From positions 62,001-126,000 of the forward strand of contig NZ_JAETWB010000003.1 in assembly GCF_016773205.1 (NCBI RefSeq): DNA of 64,000 nt, in the 5' to 3' direction. Both the position numbers and the translations under genes were made by a program. Each line of letters starts with the position of its first letter. Position 1 is the stretch's first letter. The stretch comes from Belnapia arida (GTDB lineage Bacteria; Pseudomonadota; Alphaproteobacteria; Acetobacterales; Acetobacteraceae). Under the pieces are notes generated by a model. That model saw nothing but the letters and a program-made list of their open reading frames with translations. It did no database searches and was not told where the DNA came from. Shown here in pieces: positions 26,274 to 34,852 of the stretch.

Positions 26274-26755
26274 ACGGGGCGGATGGGGTCGCCGAGGCGG
26301 ACGGTGCCGCCTTCCAGGATGCGGCAGTTGAGGCCGGAGCGGTTAATCATCGGGTCGAAGACCGGCTTCTCCAGGATCTCCTCGATATGGCGGCAGGGAA
26401 TGGAGAGGCGCGTCGCCTCCAGCAGGCAGTCGCCGAGGCGGAAGCGGCGGCCGACGAGGTGCGTCAGCGGCACGCCCCGCGTGGTGACGTTGCGGCGGTG
26501 CTCCTCAGGCCGCAGCTCGATGCCGTGGTCGCGGCGGATGGCTTCCAGGGCCTCTTCCTCGAAGAGGGTGACCTGGCGGCCGGGTTCGGGCTTCGGGGAG
26601 TAGAAGCCCTCCTCCGTGCCGATGCGGTAGCGGTCGCCGAGGATGCCCTCGCCGGCGACGAGCTCGATCGCCTCCATGGCGCGCATGGGCAGGAACGCCC
26701 GGGCGGTGATGTGGAGGTGGGCGACGAGGCCGATCCAGCTGGGCGTAACGGACAT
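26270..26755 (-). CDS. MOSC-domain protein
   Basis: A 161-residue MOSC (molybdenum cofactor sulfurase C-terminal) protein. It starts MSVTPSWIGLVAHLHI; a further in-frame ATG at 26788 would add eleven poorly conserved residues. Features are the GEGILGDRY motif, NVTTRGVPL, and the conserved cysteine in RLSIPCRHIEEI thought to contact molybdenum cofactor or carry sulfur. It is the first gene of a two-gene unit with the ferredoxin reductase. YiiM-like proteins with this fold reduce N-hydroxylated bases. It diverges from the liv operon. Confidence 0.9.
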   Translation of the reverse strand: MSVTPSWIGLVAHLHITARAFLPMRAMEAIELVAGEGILGDRYRIGTEEGFYSPKPEPGRQVTLFEEEALEAIRRDHGIELRPEEHRRNVTTRGVPLTHLVGRRFRLGDCLLEATRLSIPCRHIEEILEKPVFDPMINRSGLNCRILEGGTVRLGDPIRPV

Positions 26756-26999
26756 GGCGTGCTCCGCGTGATGCGGCATGGTGCCCATGGCGCGGGCGAT
26801 GCTTCAAGCGGCAGGGGCCGCTACCTTTTGTGGCTTGCGCGATGGCGGCAATGGCCGCTCAAATGCCGTTGTCCAGGAGAACGAAGGCGCGGACCCGGAA
26901 TCGGGCATGGCGCCACAAGGGGGAGGCTTTGCATGACCGACCGCCACGGTCCGTCACGGTGCCTTGTGCAGTCCGGCCCGGATTCGGGTGGCTGACGGG

Positions 27000-27779
27000 A
27001 TGTCCCTGCTCGAGGTGCGGGACGTGGTGGTGCGCTTCGGCGGCGTCACCGCGGTGGCCGGTGTCTCCTTCGACGTGGAGGAGCGCCAGATCTGCGGGTT
27101 GATCGGCCCGAACGGGGCGGGCAAGACCACGCTCTTCAACGTCATCAGCGGCATCTACAAGCCGACCGAAGGGCAGGTGCGCTTCGCCGGGCAGGCGGCG
27201 ACGGGGCTGCCGCGGCATCGCATGGCGCCTCTCGGGCTGGGGCGGACCTTCCAGAACCTAGCGCTGTTCCGCAGCATGACGGTGCGGGAGAACGTGCTGG
27301 CGGGTGCGCATGCCGAGGGGCATGCGGGCTTCCTCGCCAATGCGCTCAGGCTGCCCTCGGCGCGGCGCGAGGAAGCGGCGGCCGCCGAGCATGCGCGATC
27401 GCTGCTCGCGCTGCTCGACCTCGAGACCGTGGCCGATGTGCCGGTGGCGGCGCTGCCCTTCGGCACGCAGAAGCGCGTGGAGATGGCCCGCGCCCTGATT
27501 GGCAAGCCACGGCTGCTGCTGCTCGACGAGCCGGCGGGCGGGCTGAACCATGGCGAGGTGGATGGGCTGGCGCAGCTGCTGCGCGACATCAAGCGGAATT
27601 TCGAGCTCAGCATCCTGCTCGTCGAGCATCACATGAATCTTGTCATGCGCGTCTCCGACAAAGTTGTGGCGCTCGATTTCGGCAAAAAGATCGCGGATGG
27701 GTCGCCGGCCGAGGTGCGCTCCGACCCGGAAGTGATCCGCGCCTATCTTGGGGCGGAGGCTGCGGCCCATGCTGCTTGA
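27000..27779 (+). CDS. livG: Branched-chain-amino-acid-type ABC ATPase (LivG)
   Basis: A 259-residue ABC ATPase of the LivG type, energising import across the inner membrane. Walker A GPNGAGKT near residue 36, LGRTFQNLALF Q-loop, and Walker B LLLLDEPAGGLN; the signature is degenerate (ALPFGTQKRVEMARAL), as is common in LivG. The ATG at 27000 directly precedes MSLLEVRDVVV; an upstream in-frame start was rejected for lack of family similarity. First gene of a livGFHM operon, overlapping livF by 11 bp. Related systems import urea, amides or amino acids, so the ligand is open. Confidence 0.93.
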   Translation: MSLLEVRDVVVRFGGVTAVAGVSFDVEERQICGLIGPNGAGKTTLFNVISGIYKPTEGQVRFAGQAATGLPRHRMAPLGLGRTFQNLALFRSMTVRENVLAGAHAEGHAGFLANALRLPSARREEAAAAEHARSLLALLDLETVADVPVAALPFGTQKRVEMARALIGKPRLLLLDEPAGGLNHGEVDGLAQLLRDIKRNFELSILLVEHHMNLVMRVSDKVVALDFGKKIADGSPAEVRSDPEVIRAYLGAEAAAHAA

Positions 27780-28473
27780 CGTAAAAGGCATGCAGGCGGG
27801 CTACGGGCAGACGCATGTGCTGCACGGGCTGGACTTCGTCGTGGAGGAGGGCGGCGTCACCGCTCTGCTCGGCGCCAATGGCGCAGGGAAGACGACGACG
27901 CTGCGGGCCATCTGCGGGATGGTGAAGACCGAAGGCGACGTCACCTTCCTCGGCGAGCGGATCACCGGGCGGGCGACGGAGGACATCGCGCGGCGCGGCC
28001 TCGCCCATGTGCCGGATGGGCGCGGCACCTTCATGGAGCTTTCGGTCGAGGAGAACTTCCGGCTCGGCGCCTATGTGCGGCGCGACCCGGACGTGCGGGC
28101 GGACTTCGAGCGGATGTTCGAGTGGTTCCCGCGCCTGAAGCAGCGCTGGCGGCAGCAGGCGGGGACGCTCTCGGGCGGTGAGCAGCAGATGCTGGCGATC
28201 GCCCGCGCGCTGCTGCTGCGGCCGCGGCTGCTGCTGCTGGACGAGCCGAGCTTCGGGCTGGCGCCGCTGATCGTGCAGGAGATCTTCGGCATCATGCGGC
28301 GCATCCGCGAGGAGAGCGGCGTCGGCATCCTGCTGGTCGAGCAGAATGCCAATCTCGCGCTGGAACTCGCCGATCGGGCCTACCTGCTGGAGACGGGGCG
28401 TATCGTCGTCTCCGGCCCCGCCGCCGAGATCCGCGAGGACGAGGCCGTCCGCCGGTCCTATCTGGGGTATTGA
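27769..28473 (+). CDS. livF: Branched-chain-amino-acid-type ABC ATPase (LivF)
   Basis: A 234-residue LivF-type ATPase, second cassette of the importer. Walker A GANGAGKTT, signature LSGGEQQMLAIARAL, Walker B LLLLDEPSFGLAP, and the LivF-typical HVPDGRGTFMELSVEEN segment. The ATG at 27769 lies inside the 3' end of livG in another frame, so the two are tightly coupled. The permease gene follows 4 bp after the stop. Confidence 0.94.
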   Translation: MLLDVKGMQAGYGQTHVLHGLDFVVEEGGVTALLGANGAGKTTTLRAICGMVKTEGDVTFLGERITGRATEDIARRGLAHVPDGRGTFMELSVEENFRLGAYVRRDPDVRADFERMFEWFPRLKQRWRQQAGTLSGGEQQMLAIARALLLRPRLLLLDEPSFGLAPLIVQEIFGIMRRIREESGVGILLVEQNANLALELADRAYLLETGRIVVSGPAAEIREDEAVRRSYLGY

Positions 28474-28477
28474 GAGC

Positions 28478-29350
28478 ATGGACGGCTTCGCGCACCAGAT
28501 CATCGCCGGCATCGCCACGGGGGGCATCTACGCCTCGGTCGCGCTGGCGCTGGTGATGATCTACCAGGCCACGCATCACGTGAATTTCGCGCAGGGAGAG
28601 ATGGCGACGCTCTCGACCTTCATCGCCTGGTCGATGGTGGAAGCGGGCTTTCCCTACTGGGTCGCCTTCGCGGCGACGGTGATGCTCTCCTTCCTCATCG
28701 GCGTGCTGGTGGAGCGGCTGCTGATGCGCCCGGTGCAGAATGCGGCGGTGCTGACGCATGTCGGCGTCTTCATCGGGCTACTGCTGATCGTCGGCAACAT
28801 GACGGGGTGGATCTTCGGCTATACCACCAAGGTCTATCCGAGCCCCTTCACCAGCAGCGGGCCGCTGATGGGCGGGCTGATCTCGGCGCATGAACTGGGC
28901 AGCACGGCGGTGACGCTGGTGGTGCTGACCCTCGTCTTTCTCTTCTTCCGCTACACCTCGCTCGGGCTGGCGATGCGGGCGGCGGCCTACAATCCGCGCT
29001 CGGCGCGGCTGGTCGGCATCCGCGTCGGCTGGATGCTGGCGCTGGGCTGGGGGCTGGCGGCGGCGATCGGCGCCGTCGCGGGCATGATGGTGGCGCCGGT
29101 CGTCTTCCTCGATCCGAGCATGATGACGGGCATCCTGCTCTATGCCTTCGCCGGCGCGCTGATCGGGGGCATCGACAACCCGCTGGGTGCGGTCATCGGC
29201 GGCTTCGCGGTCGGCGTGCTGGAGAACCTGGCCGGGGCCTATGTGGTGGGCACCGAGCTGAAGCTGACCGTCGCCTTGGCGATCATCATTGGCGTGCTGG
29301 TCATCAGGCCCTCCGGCCTGCTCGGCCGCGTCGTCACGAGCAGGGTGTGA
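28478..29350 (+). CDS. livH: Branched-chain-amino-acid-type ABC permease (LivH)
   Basis: A 290-residue integral membrane permease with about eight helices. Opens GIATGGIYASVALALVMIY then NFAQGEMA, both LivH hallmarks, with the ERLLMRPVQN segment and AAAYNPRSARLVGI coupling loop. Forms the channel with LivM. Confidence 0.94.
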   Translation: MDGFAHQIIAGIATGGIYASVALALVMIYQATHHVNFAQGEMATLSTFIAWSMVEAGFPYWVAFAATVMLSFLIGVLVERLLMRPVQNAAVLTHVGVFIGLLLIVGNMTGWIFGYTTKVYPSPFTSSGPLMGGLISAHELGSTAVTLVVLTLVFLFFRYTSLGLAMRAAAYNPRSARLVGIRVGWMLALGWGLAAAIGAVAGMMVAPVVFLDPSMMTGILLYAFAGALIGGIDNPLGAVIGGFAVGVLENLAGAYVVGTELKLTVALAIIIGVLVIRPSGLLGRVVTSRV

Positions 29351-29357
29351 GAAGCCG

Positions 29358-30383
29358 ATGAGCGCGAGCGAGAACGTAGCGATCCCCGCGACCATCCCGC
29401 AAGCGGTGCCGGCACGGCGAGGCATGCCAGCATGGCAAGTGGCGCTGGTGGTGCTGGGCGGGCTGGTGGTCGCCATCGCGCCGGCCTTCGTGCTGGAGAG
29501 CTTTCCGCTCTTCCAGCTCACCATGGCGGTGATCATGGGGCTCGCGGTGCTCGGGCTGAACATGGTGACCGGCTTCAACGGGCAGATCTCGCTCGGGCAT
29601 GGCGCCTTCTTCGCGCTCGGCGCCTATGCGACGGCGATCCTGATGTCGCATCTCGACTGGTCCTTCTGGGCGACACTGCCTTTCTCGGCCGCGGTCTGCG
29701 GGGTGGTGGGGTACGGGATCGGCTTTCCGGCGCTCAGGCTCGGCGGACTCTACCTGGCGCTGACGACCTTCTCGCTCGCCGTCGCGGTGCCGCAGATCCT
29801 CAAGCACAAATCGATCGAGGACTGGACCGGGGGCGTGCAGGGGCTCTTCCTCGTCAAGCCGGATGCGCCGGCTTGGATGCCGGGGGCGCTGACGCCGGAC
29901 CAGTGGATGTATTTCGTCGCGGTGGGCGTTGCGGGCGTCTGTTTCCTGCTCTGCTGGAACCTGATCCGCGGCCGCATCGGCCGGGCGCTGATGGCGACGC
30001 GCGACCATCAGACGGCGGCCGAGGCGATGGGAATGGACACTGCGACGCTGAAGACGCGGGCCTTCGCCGTCAGCGCCATGGTGACGGGGATAGCGGGGTC
30101 GCTCTCGGCCGTCGCGGTGGAGTTCGTGGCGCCGGACAGCTTCAGCCTCATGGTGTCCATCACGCTCTTCGTGGGCATGGTGGTAGGCGGCGTCGCCTCC
30201 ATCCTGGGGTCCCTCTTCGGCGGGCTCTTCGTGCTCTTCGTGCCGAACATCGCCGAGGCGATCTCCAAGGCCGCGCCTGGGGTGATCTACGGCATCCTGC
30301 TCATCGCCTTCCTCTTCATCCTGCCGGACGGTTTCGCCGGGCTGCTGCGGCGCATCGCCGGGCGGCTGCGCGGGCGGGGCTGA
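29358..30383 (+). CDS. livM: Branched-chain-amino-acid-type ABC permease (LivM)
   Basis: A 341-residue permease, partner of LivH, with about ten hydrophobic segments. Diagnostic motifs are GLNMVTGFNGQISLGHGAFF near residue 65 and the coupling region RGRIGRALMATRDHQTAAEA then MGMDTATLKTRAFAVSA. It follows livH after 7 bp. A 27-bp gap leads to the first binding-protein gene. Confidence 0.94.
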   Translation: MSASENVAIPATIPQAVPARRGMPAWQVALVVLGGLVVAIAPAFVLESFPLFQLTMAVIMGLAVLGLNMVTGFNGQISLGHGAFFALGAYATAILMSHLDWSFWATLPFSAAVCGVVGYGIGFPALRLGGLYLALTTFSLAVAVPQILKHKSIEDWTGGVQGLFLVKPDAPAWMPGALTPDQWMYFVAVGVAGVCFLLCWNLIRGRIGRALMATRDHQTAAEAMGMDTATLKTRAFAVSAMVTGIAGSLSAVAVEFVAPDSFSLMVSITLFVGMVVGGVASILGSLFGGLFVLFVPNIAEAISKAAPGVIYGILLIAFLFILPDGFAGLLRRIAGRLRGRG

Positions 30384-30410
30384 CGGCGCAATGACCGGAG
30401 ACCGCCTCGC

Positions 30411-31616
30411 ATGACCCTTCATCGCCGTGCCTTGTTGAGCGGAAGCGTTGCGGCGCTTGCGCTGCCCAATCTCGCACCCGCGCAGGAAGCGCCTGGGGTG
30501 ACGGCGAACGAGATCCGCATCGGCAGCACCAATGCACTGTCGGGGCCGGCCTCCTCCTACTCCGTCATCTCGCGCTGCCTTTCGGCGATGTTCAAGCGGG
30601 TGAACGACCAGGGCGGCATCGCGGGGAAGCAGATCAATTTCATCGTCTATGACGACAATTACGCGCCGCCGCGGACGCTGGAGCAGACCAGGCGGCTGGT
30701 GGAGCAGGACAAGGTGGCGTTCCTGTTCAACCAGCTCGGCACGCCCACCAACAGCGCCATTCACCGCTACGTCAACCAGCGGAAGGTGCCGCATCTCTTC
30801 CTCGCCACCGGCGCCGACAAGTGGGCGCAGCCGCAGGAGTATCCCTGGACGATCGGCTGGCAGCCCAGCTACCGGACTGAGGCGCAGATCTATACCAAGT
30901 ACATCATGGAGCAGCGGCCGCAGGCGAAGATCGGAGTGATCTACCAGAACGACGATTTCGGCAAGGACTACGTCAACGGCGTCAAGGATGTTCTGGGCGC
31001 GCGCTTCGATGCCGTGAAGCTCGTCTCGCACGAGGCGACAGATGCGACGATCGACAGCCAGATCGTCACCCTGCAGGGCTCGGGCGTCGATGCGCTGGTC
31101 TGCGGCATCATCCCGCGCTTCGCGGCGCAGGCGATCCGTAAGGTCTACGACATCGGCTGGAAGCCGATGATGTTCATGACCAATGTCTCGGTCTCGGGGT
31201 CCATCGTCATGCAGCCGGCGGGCGCGGAGAAGGGCATCGGCCTCATCACCTCCGACTATCGGAAGGACCAGTCGGACCCGGCCTGGGCGGAAGATCCGGG
31301 CATGAACGAGTGGCGCGACTTCATGCGGCGCTACATCCCGGACGGGGAGCTGGGCGACAACAACTACACCTATGGCTACGGTGCCGGAAGTACGATGATT
31401 CAGGTGCTGAAGCAGTGCGGCAACAACTTCAGCCGTGAGAACGTCATGAAGCAGGCGACGAGCATCGCGCCGCTCGAGATCGGGACGCTGCTGCCGGGCG
31501 TGAAGGTGTCCACCAGCCCGACCAACTACCATCCGATCCGGCACATGCAGCTGCAGAAGTGGGACGGCAAGTCCTGGGTGCGGTTCGGCGGCGTGATCGA
31601 GGGCGCCAACGTGTAG
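30411..31616 (+). CDS. ABC transporter substrate-binding protein 1 of 3 (Peripla_BP_6/LivK type)
   Basis: A 401-residue periplasmic binding protein with a signal peptide (MTLHRRALLSGSVAALALP, cleavage after APAQ). Mature start EAPGVTANEIRIGST is typical of amide/urea/branched-chain amino acid binding proteins. Conserved blocks shared with the two next genes include DKVAFLFNQLGTPTNSAI, QRKVPHLFLATGADKW, GWQPSYRTEAQIYTKY and YQNDDFGKDYVNGVKD. First of three tandem paralogs following livGFHM. The ligand-contacting residues cannot be assigned without a structure. Confidence 0.93.
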   Translation: MTLHRRALLSGSVAALALPNLAPAQEAPGVTANEIRIGSTNALSGPASSYSVISRCLSAMFKRVNDQGGIAGKQINFIVYDDNYAPPRTLEQTRRLVEQDKVAFLFNQLGTPTNSAIHRYVNQRKVPHLFLATGADKWAQPQEYPWTIGWQPSYRTEAQIYTKYIMEQRPQAKIGVIYQNDDFGKDYVNGVKDVLGARFDAVKLVSHEATDATIDSQIVTLQGSGVDALVCGIIPRFAAQAIRKVYDIGWKPMMFMTNVSVSGSIVMQPAGAEKGIGLITSDYRKDQSDPAWAEDPGMNEWRDFMRRYIPDGELGDNNYTYGYGAGSTMIQVLKQCGNNFSRENVMKQATSIAPLEIGTLLPGVKVSTSPTNYHPIRHMQLQKWDGKSWVRFGGVIEGANV

Positions 31617-31641
31617 CGACCAGCACGGGAAGGGAGGCGGG

Positions 31642-32850
31642 ATGCTCGGCAGAAGGCAGGTCCTGGCGGCGGCAGCGGGGGTGCTCGCAACTCCCTCCCT
31701 TACCCGCGCGGAAGAGACGGTCGGCGTCACCGCCAGTGAGATCCGCATCGGCAACATCATGCCGTATAGCGGGCCGAACAGTGCCTATGGGGTGATCGGC
31801 AGGACGGAGCAGGCCTTCGTCCGGATGCTGAACGAGACCACCAGCTTCGCCGGCCGCAAGATCAATTTCCTCAGCTACGATGACGGTTTCAGTCCGCCGA
31901 AGACGGTGGAGCAGGCGCGGCGGCTGATCGACCAGGACAAGGTCGCCTTCCTGTTCAACCCGCTCGGCACGCCCACCAACAACGCCATTCAGCGCTACTG
32001 CAACCAGCGGAAGGTGCCGCAGCTTTTCGTTGCGACCGGCGCCGACAAATGGGGGAACTGGCAGGACTTCCCCTGGACCATGGGCTGGCAGCCGAGCTAC
32101 CGGACCGAGGCGCAAATCTATGCCAAGCACCTGCTGGCGGAGCGCCGCGAATTCAAGCTGGCGATCGTCTACCAGAACGACGATTTCGGGAAGGACTACA
32201 TCGCCGGCTTGCGCGACGTGATCGGCGCGGAGCGCTTCGACAAGGTGACGAAGACGGCGTCCTTTGAGATCACCGACCCGACGCCGGACAGCCAGATCCT
32301 CTCGCTCCAGAGCAGTGGGGCGGATGTGTTGATGATCGCGCTCGGGCCCAAGGCGGCGGCGCAGGCGATCCGCAAGGTGCACGACATCGGCTGGCAGCCG
32401 CTGCGCTACCTCACCAATGTCTCGCTCTCGGTCGGCGCCGTCATGCAGCCGGCGGGGGCGGAGAAGGGCGTCGGCATCATCACCTCGGGCTATCTGAAGG
32501 AGCAGGGGGATGCGGCCTGGCGCGACGATGCGGGGATGAACGAGGTCCGCACCTTCGTCCGGCAATGGATGCCGGAGGCGGACCTCAACGACTCCAACGT
32601 GGTCTATGGCTACGGGCTCGGCTGCACGCTGCGGCAGGTGCTGACCCAATGCGAGGGCAACTTCTCGCGCGAGAACATCCTGCGTCAGGCAGCGGGGTTG
32701 CGGGAGGTGGCGCTGCCGGTGCTGCTGCCGGGCATCACCCTGCAGACCGGGCCGCAGGATTACCGGCCGATCCAGAAGATGCAGTTGCAGCGCTGGGACG
32801 GCGCATCCTGGGTCCGCTTCGGCGGCCTGATCGAGGGTGCGAGCGTATAG
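31642..32850 (+). CDS. ABC transporter substrate-binding protein 2 of 3 (Peripla_BP_6/LivK type)
   Basis: A 402-residue paralog of its neighbours on either side. Signal peptide MLGRRQVLAAAAGVLATP with cleavage near LTRA-EE. Shares DKVAFLFNPLGTPTNNAI, QRKVPQLFVATGADKW and GWQPSYRTEAQIYAKH, but diverges in several positions (for example TSFAGRKINFLSYDD where the others have GGIAGKQ/GGIAGRK), so the ligand may differ. Strong ribosome site GGGAAGGGAGGCGGG. Separated by 25 bp from the first paralog, so probably co-transcribed. Confidence 0.93.
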   Translation: MLGRRQVLAAAAGVLATPSLTRAEETVGVTASEIRIGNIMPYSGPNSAYGVIGRTEQAFVRMLNETTSFAGRKINFLSYDDGFSPPKTVEQARRLIDQDKVAFLFNPLGTPTNNAIQRYCNQRKVPQLFVATGADKWGNWQDFPWTMGWQPSYRTEAQIYAKHLLAERREFKLAIVYQNDDFGKDYIAGLRDVIGAERFDKVTKTASFEITDPTPDSQILSLQSSGADVLMIALGPKAAAQAIRKVHDIGWQPLRYLTNVSLSVGAVMQPAGAEKGVGIITSGYLKEQGDAAWRDDAGMNEVRTFVRQWMPEADLNDSNVVYGYGLGCTLRQVLTQCEGNFSRENILRQAAGLREVALPVLLPGITLQTGPQDYRPIQKMQLQRWDGASWVRFGGLIEGASV

Positions 32851-32878
32851 AAGAAAGAAACAGGGAGAACAGGACGCC

Positions 32879-34087
32879 ATGATGCCGACGCGACGCCATC
32901 TGCTTGCGGCGGGTGCCGCAGCGCTTGCCGCCCCCGCCATCGCCCGCGCGCAGGAAACGCCCGGCGTGACCGCCAGCGAGATCCGCATCGGCAACACCAT
33001 GCCCTACAGCGGGCCGGCGAGCGCCTATGGCAGCATCGGCCGCTCGCATCAGCATTTCTTCAGGATGGTCAACGAACAGGGCGGCATCGCCGGACGGAAG
33101 ATCAATTTCATCACCTATGACGACGGCTACAGCCCGCCGAAGACGGTGGAGCAGGTGCGGCGTCTGGTCGAGCAGGACAAAGTGGCCTTCCTGTTCAACA
33201 CGCTCGGCACGGCCAGCAACAGCGCCATCCTGCGCTACGTCAATCAGCGCAAGGTCCCGCATCTCTTCCTCTCCACCGGTGCGGACAAGTGGGGGAACTA
33301 CCAGGACACGCCCTGGACCATGGGCTGGCAGCCCAGCTACCGGACCGAGGCGCAGATCTACATGAAGTACATGCTGGAGCAGAAGCCGAACGCCAAGCTC
33401 GCGCTGCTCTACCAGAACGACGATTTCGGCAAGGACTACGTCACTGGCGTCAAGGACGTCCTGGGCGCGCGCTACGACAGCATCGTCAAGCCGGTCTCCT
33501 ACGAGGCGACGGACCCGACGATCGACAGCCAGGTGGTCTCGCTTCAGGCGAGCGGGGCGGATGTGCTGCTGACGGCGGCGACGCCGAAATTCGCCGCGCA
33601 GACCATCCGCCGCGTGGCCGATCTCGGCTGGAAGCCGCTGCATTACCTCACCAATGTCTCCATCTCGGTCGGCACGGTGATGGAGCCGGCGGGGCCGGAG
33701 CGCGGCGTCGGCATCATCACCTCGGCCTATCTGAAGGATCCGACCGATCCGGGCTGGGCCAACGATGCGGGGATGAACCAGTGGCGGGCCTTCATGCAGA
33801 AATACATCCCCGATGGGGACATGAAGGACGGCAGCTTTCCCTTCGCCTTCGGCATTGCCACGACGCTGATGCAGGTGCTGAAGCAGTGCGAGGGGAACTT
33901 CTCCCGCGAGAGCATCATGCGCCAGGCGGCGAGCCTGAGGGCACTGGAGATTCCGACGCTGATCCCCGGGATTCTCGTGAACACGGCGCCGGACAATTTC
34001 CATCCGATCCGACAGATGCAGCTGCAGAAATGGACCGGGAGCACCTGGGAGCGGTTCGGCAGCCTCATCGAGGGGGCGAAGGTCTAG
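32879..34087 (+). CDS. ABC transporter substrate-binding protein 3 of 3 (Peripla_BP_6/LivK type)
   Basis: A 402-residue third paralog. Signal peptide MMPTRRHLLAAGAAALAAP with cleavage after ARAQ; a second ATG at 32882 is equally possible. It retains EQDKVAFLFNTLGTASNSAI, QRKVPHLFLSTGADKW, GWQPSYRTEAQIYMKY and YQNDDFGKDYVTGVKD, and looks closer to paralog 1 than to paralog 2 in these blocks. It closes the importer operon; a strong hairpin follows about 74 bp downstream. Confidence 0.93.
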   Translation: MMPTRRHLLAAGAAALAAPAIARAQETPGVTASEIRIGNTMPYSGPASAYGSIGRSHQHFFRMVNEQGGIAGRKINFITYDDGYSPPKTVEQVRRLVEQDKVAFLFNTLGTASNSAILRYVNQRKVPHLFLSTGADKWGNYQDTPWTMGWQPSYRTEAQIYMKYMLEQKPNAKLALLYQNDDFGKDYVTGVKDVLGARYDSIVKPVSYEATDPTIDSQVVSLQASGADVLLTAATPKFAAQTIRRVADLGWKPLHYLTNVSISVGTVMEPAGPERGVGIITSAYLKDPTDPGWANDAGMNQWRAFMQKYIPDGDMKDGSFPFAFGIATTLMQVLKQCEGNFSRESIMRQAASLRALEIPTLIPGILVNTAPDNFHPIRQMQLQKWTGSTWERFGSLIEGAKV

Positions 34088-34160
34088 GAATACCCCACAA
34101 AGCCGCTTCGCGTCTTCGCGGGGGCCCCGGATTTCGCTTGGCGTCCGAGGCCTCGCCTAG

Positions 34161-34185
34161 CCTTCCGCGGCAAAGCCGCGGAAGG
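34161..34185. terminator. Hairpin terminator after the liv operon
   Basis: CCTTCCGCGG and CCGCGGAAGG form a perfect 10-bp stem around the loop CAAAG. It sits between the end of the plus-strand binding-protein array (34087) and the end of the minus-strand SYLF gene (34204), so it can serve both. It lacks a clear T-tract, so termination may be weak or factor-assisted. Confidence 0.6.
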
Positions 34186-34203
34186 ACACCAGACAAGAGG
34201 TGG

Positions 34204-34773
34204 TCAGCTCGCCTGGGGCGTGATGCGGGTGATCTTGGTGCCGTTCAGCGCCAGCGCGGCCATCAGCCCTTCCTGGTTGAAGGTGATGGCGTAGACCGGT
34301 TCGGTCAGCGTGGTGGAGGAGGCATTGGCCTGGAGGCCGCGGTCGAGCGCGACCACGGTCGGGCCGGTGCCGATCTCCCAGCCGTCGCGGCGGCGCAGCG
34401 TGGCAGCGGCCTGCTCCGTCATGAAGAACATGGCGAGGCCGGCGGATTGCGCGCCGGCGAGGAAGCCGAGCGAGAGGCCGGCGATGGAGTAGTAGCCCTC
34501 CGTCCTCTCGCCGCGCACCAACGCACCCTGGCCATATTGGCCGCCGACGATGAAGCCGCCGCTGATGATGCGCGGGAAGACCAGCGTGGCATGGGCCTTC
34601 CGCAGCAGATCCTGGCTCTGCGGCAGGGCGCGCAGGCGGACCAGGGCGGCGGCGACATCGGCGTCGATCTCGCGCTGGGTCTCTGCCGCGGCCGGGCGTG
34701 AGGCGGCGACGGCGCCGGCCGAGGCGCCGGCCAGCAGCAAGGCCGAGAGGGAACGCCGGGTGAAACCGGTCAT
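34204..34773 (-). CDS. SYLF/Ysc84-domain lipid-binding secreted protein
   Basis: A 189-residue protein with an export signal (MTGFTRRSLSALLLAGASAG, cleavage near AAA-ET); an in-frame ATG at 34809 would add twelve residues before the signal and is less likely. The mature protein has the SYLF (Ysc84) pattern: FPRIISGGFIVGGQYGQGAL, YYSIAGLSLGFLAGAQ, and ALDRGLQANASSTTL near the end. SYLF domains bind phosphoinositide or other lipids; bacterial versions are periplasmic and of unclear function. Lies 79 bp downstream of the MFS gene on the same strand. Confidence 0.88.
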   Translation of the reverse strand: MTGFTRRSLSALLLAGASAGAVAASRPAAAETQREIDADVAAALVRLRALPQSQDLLRKAHATLVFPRIISGGFIVGGQYGQGALVRGERTEGYYSIAGLSLGFLAGAQSAGLAMFFMTEQAAATLRRRDGWEIGTGPTVVALDRGLQANASSTTLTEPVYAITFNQEGLMAALALNGTKITRITPQAS

Positions 34774-34852
34774 GGCGAGCTCAACCTCCGTGGTTCTGTT
34801 GCGGCGCAACGCAGGAGCCCGAGGGCGGGTTTCGAAACGGAATGAACCAATT

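Noticed and set aside
29334-31760. 808-residue frame opposite livM and the first binding protein
   Set aside because: Shadow of true genes; composition is His/Arg-rich and no motif is visible.
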